Origin: Gemmatimonadaceae bacterium
GTDB taxonomy: Bacteria > Gemmatimonadota > Gemmatimonadetes > Gemmatimonadales > Gemmatimonadaceae
Assembly: GCA_017881545.1 (NCBI GenBank)
Contig: JADGQU010000147.1
Location: 1-6,338, forward strand
DNA length: 6,338 nt
Direction: 5' to 3'
Shown: positions 5,459 to 6,338 of the stretch, piece by piece
Layout of the letters: each line of letters begins with the position of its first letter
Numbering within the stretch: position 1 is the first letter of the stretch
Made by a program: the position numbers and the translations under genes
Notes under the pieces: generated by a model
Database searches by the model: none
Told to the model about the DNA's origin: nothing
Seen by the model: only the letters and a program-made list of their open reading frames with translations

Positions 5459-6338
5459 CGTGCCTCCGCGCGATCGGAATGCCGAACGCAATGTGAAGAC
5501 CGCCGAACGCGGCGGCCATGATCCAGTCGTTCCATGACGCTGGAGTGAAAAGAGCGAGAGTTCCGAGCAACATGAAGCAGATCCCCATCACCGGCACTAC
5601 TCTCACCGAAAACGATCCGCCCGCCACGACTCCGGCGCCATAAAGAAGCAGCCACATGCCGGGAATCGCCTGGACGACGCCCGCGCGGTAAAGGACGATC
5701 GTCAGCAGCGCGCCGACGAGTATTGGCGGTGAAAAGCTGAGAATGAATTTCCGGCCGGGCCCCGAGAGCAGCGGTACGTGAGCCCTCCGCGCCTTTTGGA
5801 AGATTGCCCACCCCATCACGGCGGGAGCGAGAACGGCCGCCGCCATCCAGACGTAAATCGTTCCCAGCACCGAGTGCTGTGCGTTGGCGATCGTTGCCGC
5901 GATAGTGGCGATGATTCCAACCGCTACCATTCCCCAGCCCGAAACGGCCGTGAACGACCCGGCCGCTTCCATCGTGTGCTTCAGGGAGAGCGCCGTTCCC
6001 GAGGGCGCGTCCTTCTTCGCCGCGTGGTGCGCTTCGTGAATGAACGCGCCGAACTCCGCTTGCGCGGCAAAGTGCGCGGCGGCGCGCTCGGCGATCGCCT
6101 CGAAGATCACGACGCCGGTCGAAAAATTCGGCGCCACGACCACACCGATCCCGGACTGGTCGACACACTGACCGAGCGCGGGCCGATGCGCCGCCCAGCC
6201 TGTCGTGCCGATGACCATGTTGATGCCACGACGAGCCAGCGCGGGAACGTTCTTCAGCAGCGCGTCCGGCGTCGAAAAGTCGATGGCGACATCCACGTCG
6301 TGCCACCGCTCGTCGTCCGGTCCACCGCCGTGAGAGGG
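5451..6338 (-). CDS. Chimeric ORF: DapB catalytic part fused in frame to a six-helix membrane protein (5' end beyond window)
   Basis: The frame is open to the right edge, giving 295 visible residues. Residues 1 to ~119 are 4-hydroxy-tetrahydrodipicolinate reductase (DapB), which makes tetrahydrodipicolinate for lysine and diaminopimelate. Evidence is VAIDFSTP (17-24), the NAD(P)H motif GTTG (44-47), APNFS (69-73), and HEAHHAAKKDAPSGTA (101-116) with His104 and Lys108 in the catalytic His159/Lys163 positions of E. coli DapB. The last ~100 residues of a normal DapB are missing. From MEAAGSF (about 123) the protein becomes hydrophobic, with helices near 134-152, 156-180, 201-218, 222-242, 246-265 and 271-290, plus a cytoplasmic-looking SGPGRKF loop. 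The membrane part resembles small uncharacterised proteins found beside HTH_34 regulators, and the regulator gene indeed follows with an 8-base overlap. Reductase activity is unlikely. The alternative to a true fusion is an assembly join. An internal ATG at 5972 could start the membrane part alone but lacks a good ribosome site. Confidence 0.8.
   Translation of the reverse strand, partial: PSHGGGPDDERWHDVDVAIDFSTPDALLKNVPALARRGINMVIGTTGWAAHRPALGQCVDQSGIGVVVAPNFSTGVVIFEAIAERAAAHFAAQAEFGAFIHEAHHAAKKDAPSGTALSLKHTMEAAGSFTAVSGWGMVAVGIIATIAATIANAQHSVLGTIYVWMAAAVLAPAVMGWAIFQKARRAHVPLLSGPGRKFILSFSPPILVGALLTIVLYRAGVVQAIPGMWLLLYGAGVVAGGSFSVRVVPVMGICFMLLGTLALFTPASWNDWIMAAAFGGLHIAFGIPIARRHGG
5957..5984 (-). 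other. Fusion junction between the dapB part and the membrane-protein part
   Basis: DapB identity is clear up to PSGTALSL, ending at 5982. Membrane-protein identity is clear from SFTAVSGWG, starting at 5957. The bases between encode KHTMEAAG, a stretch that could belong to either parent, so the exact breakpoint lies in short shared sequence. Confidence 0.6.

Noticed and set aside
5308..6306. Minus-strand open frame of 332 codons in another frame over the dapB chimera
   Set aside because: It is Arg/Gly-rich with no motif, while the overlapping frame holds DapB motifs and clean membrane helices.

Overview
The window is a GC-rich bacterial chromosome segment in which every gene I can support is on the minus strand, so transcription runs from the right edge to the left. 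I infer a member of Gemmatimonadota or a neighbouring GC-rich soil lineage. The reasons are the mycobacterial-like three-gene sdhCAB set, a small winged-helix regulator paired with a six-helix membrane protein, and the codon style. No rRNA or other lineage marker is present, so this placement is tentative.

Right part (5061-6338, continuing into uppS): a tightly packed operon. It begins with an ORF open to the right edge whose first ~120 residues are the catalytic part of dihydrodipicolinate reductase (DapB, lysine/diaminopimelate pathway). It then changes in frame into a six-helix membrane protein of unknown function. The ORF overlaps by 8 bases a small winged-helix regulator of the HTH_34 type. 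Four bases further on comes uppS, which makes the polyprenyl diphosphate carrier precursor for cell wall synthesis. The DapB-membrane chimera is the oddest feature of the window: it is either a true deletion fusion or an assembly join.

Middle (3442-4275): a 262-base gap after uppS contains a good sigma70-like promoter. It drives a monocistronic gene for a small exported Spy/CpxP-like protein with two LTxxQ motifs. The gene ends at a perfect 16-bp inverted repeat that acts as a terminator, probably in both directions.

Left part (1-3441): the sdhC-sdhA-sdhB operon for a succinate:quinone oxidoreductase, with its own short leader containing a 19-bp dyad. Gene junctions are extremely tight: sdhC/sdhA abut with 0 bases between them, and sdhA/sdhB overlap by 1 base. 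SdhB is cut by the left edge. Motifs in SdhB and SdhC match the mycobacterial Sdh1 (Rv0247c-Rv0249c) type, called type F. In that type a single membrane subunit replaces SdhC+SdhD and carries a membrane-embedded Rieske-like [2Fe-2S] cluster.

Taken together this is mostly core metabolism and envelope biosynthesis. I see no mobile element, CRISPR array, tRNA or rRNA. The items most worth a second look are the chimeric dapB ORF and the type F complex II.
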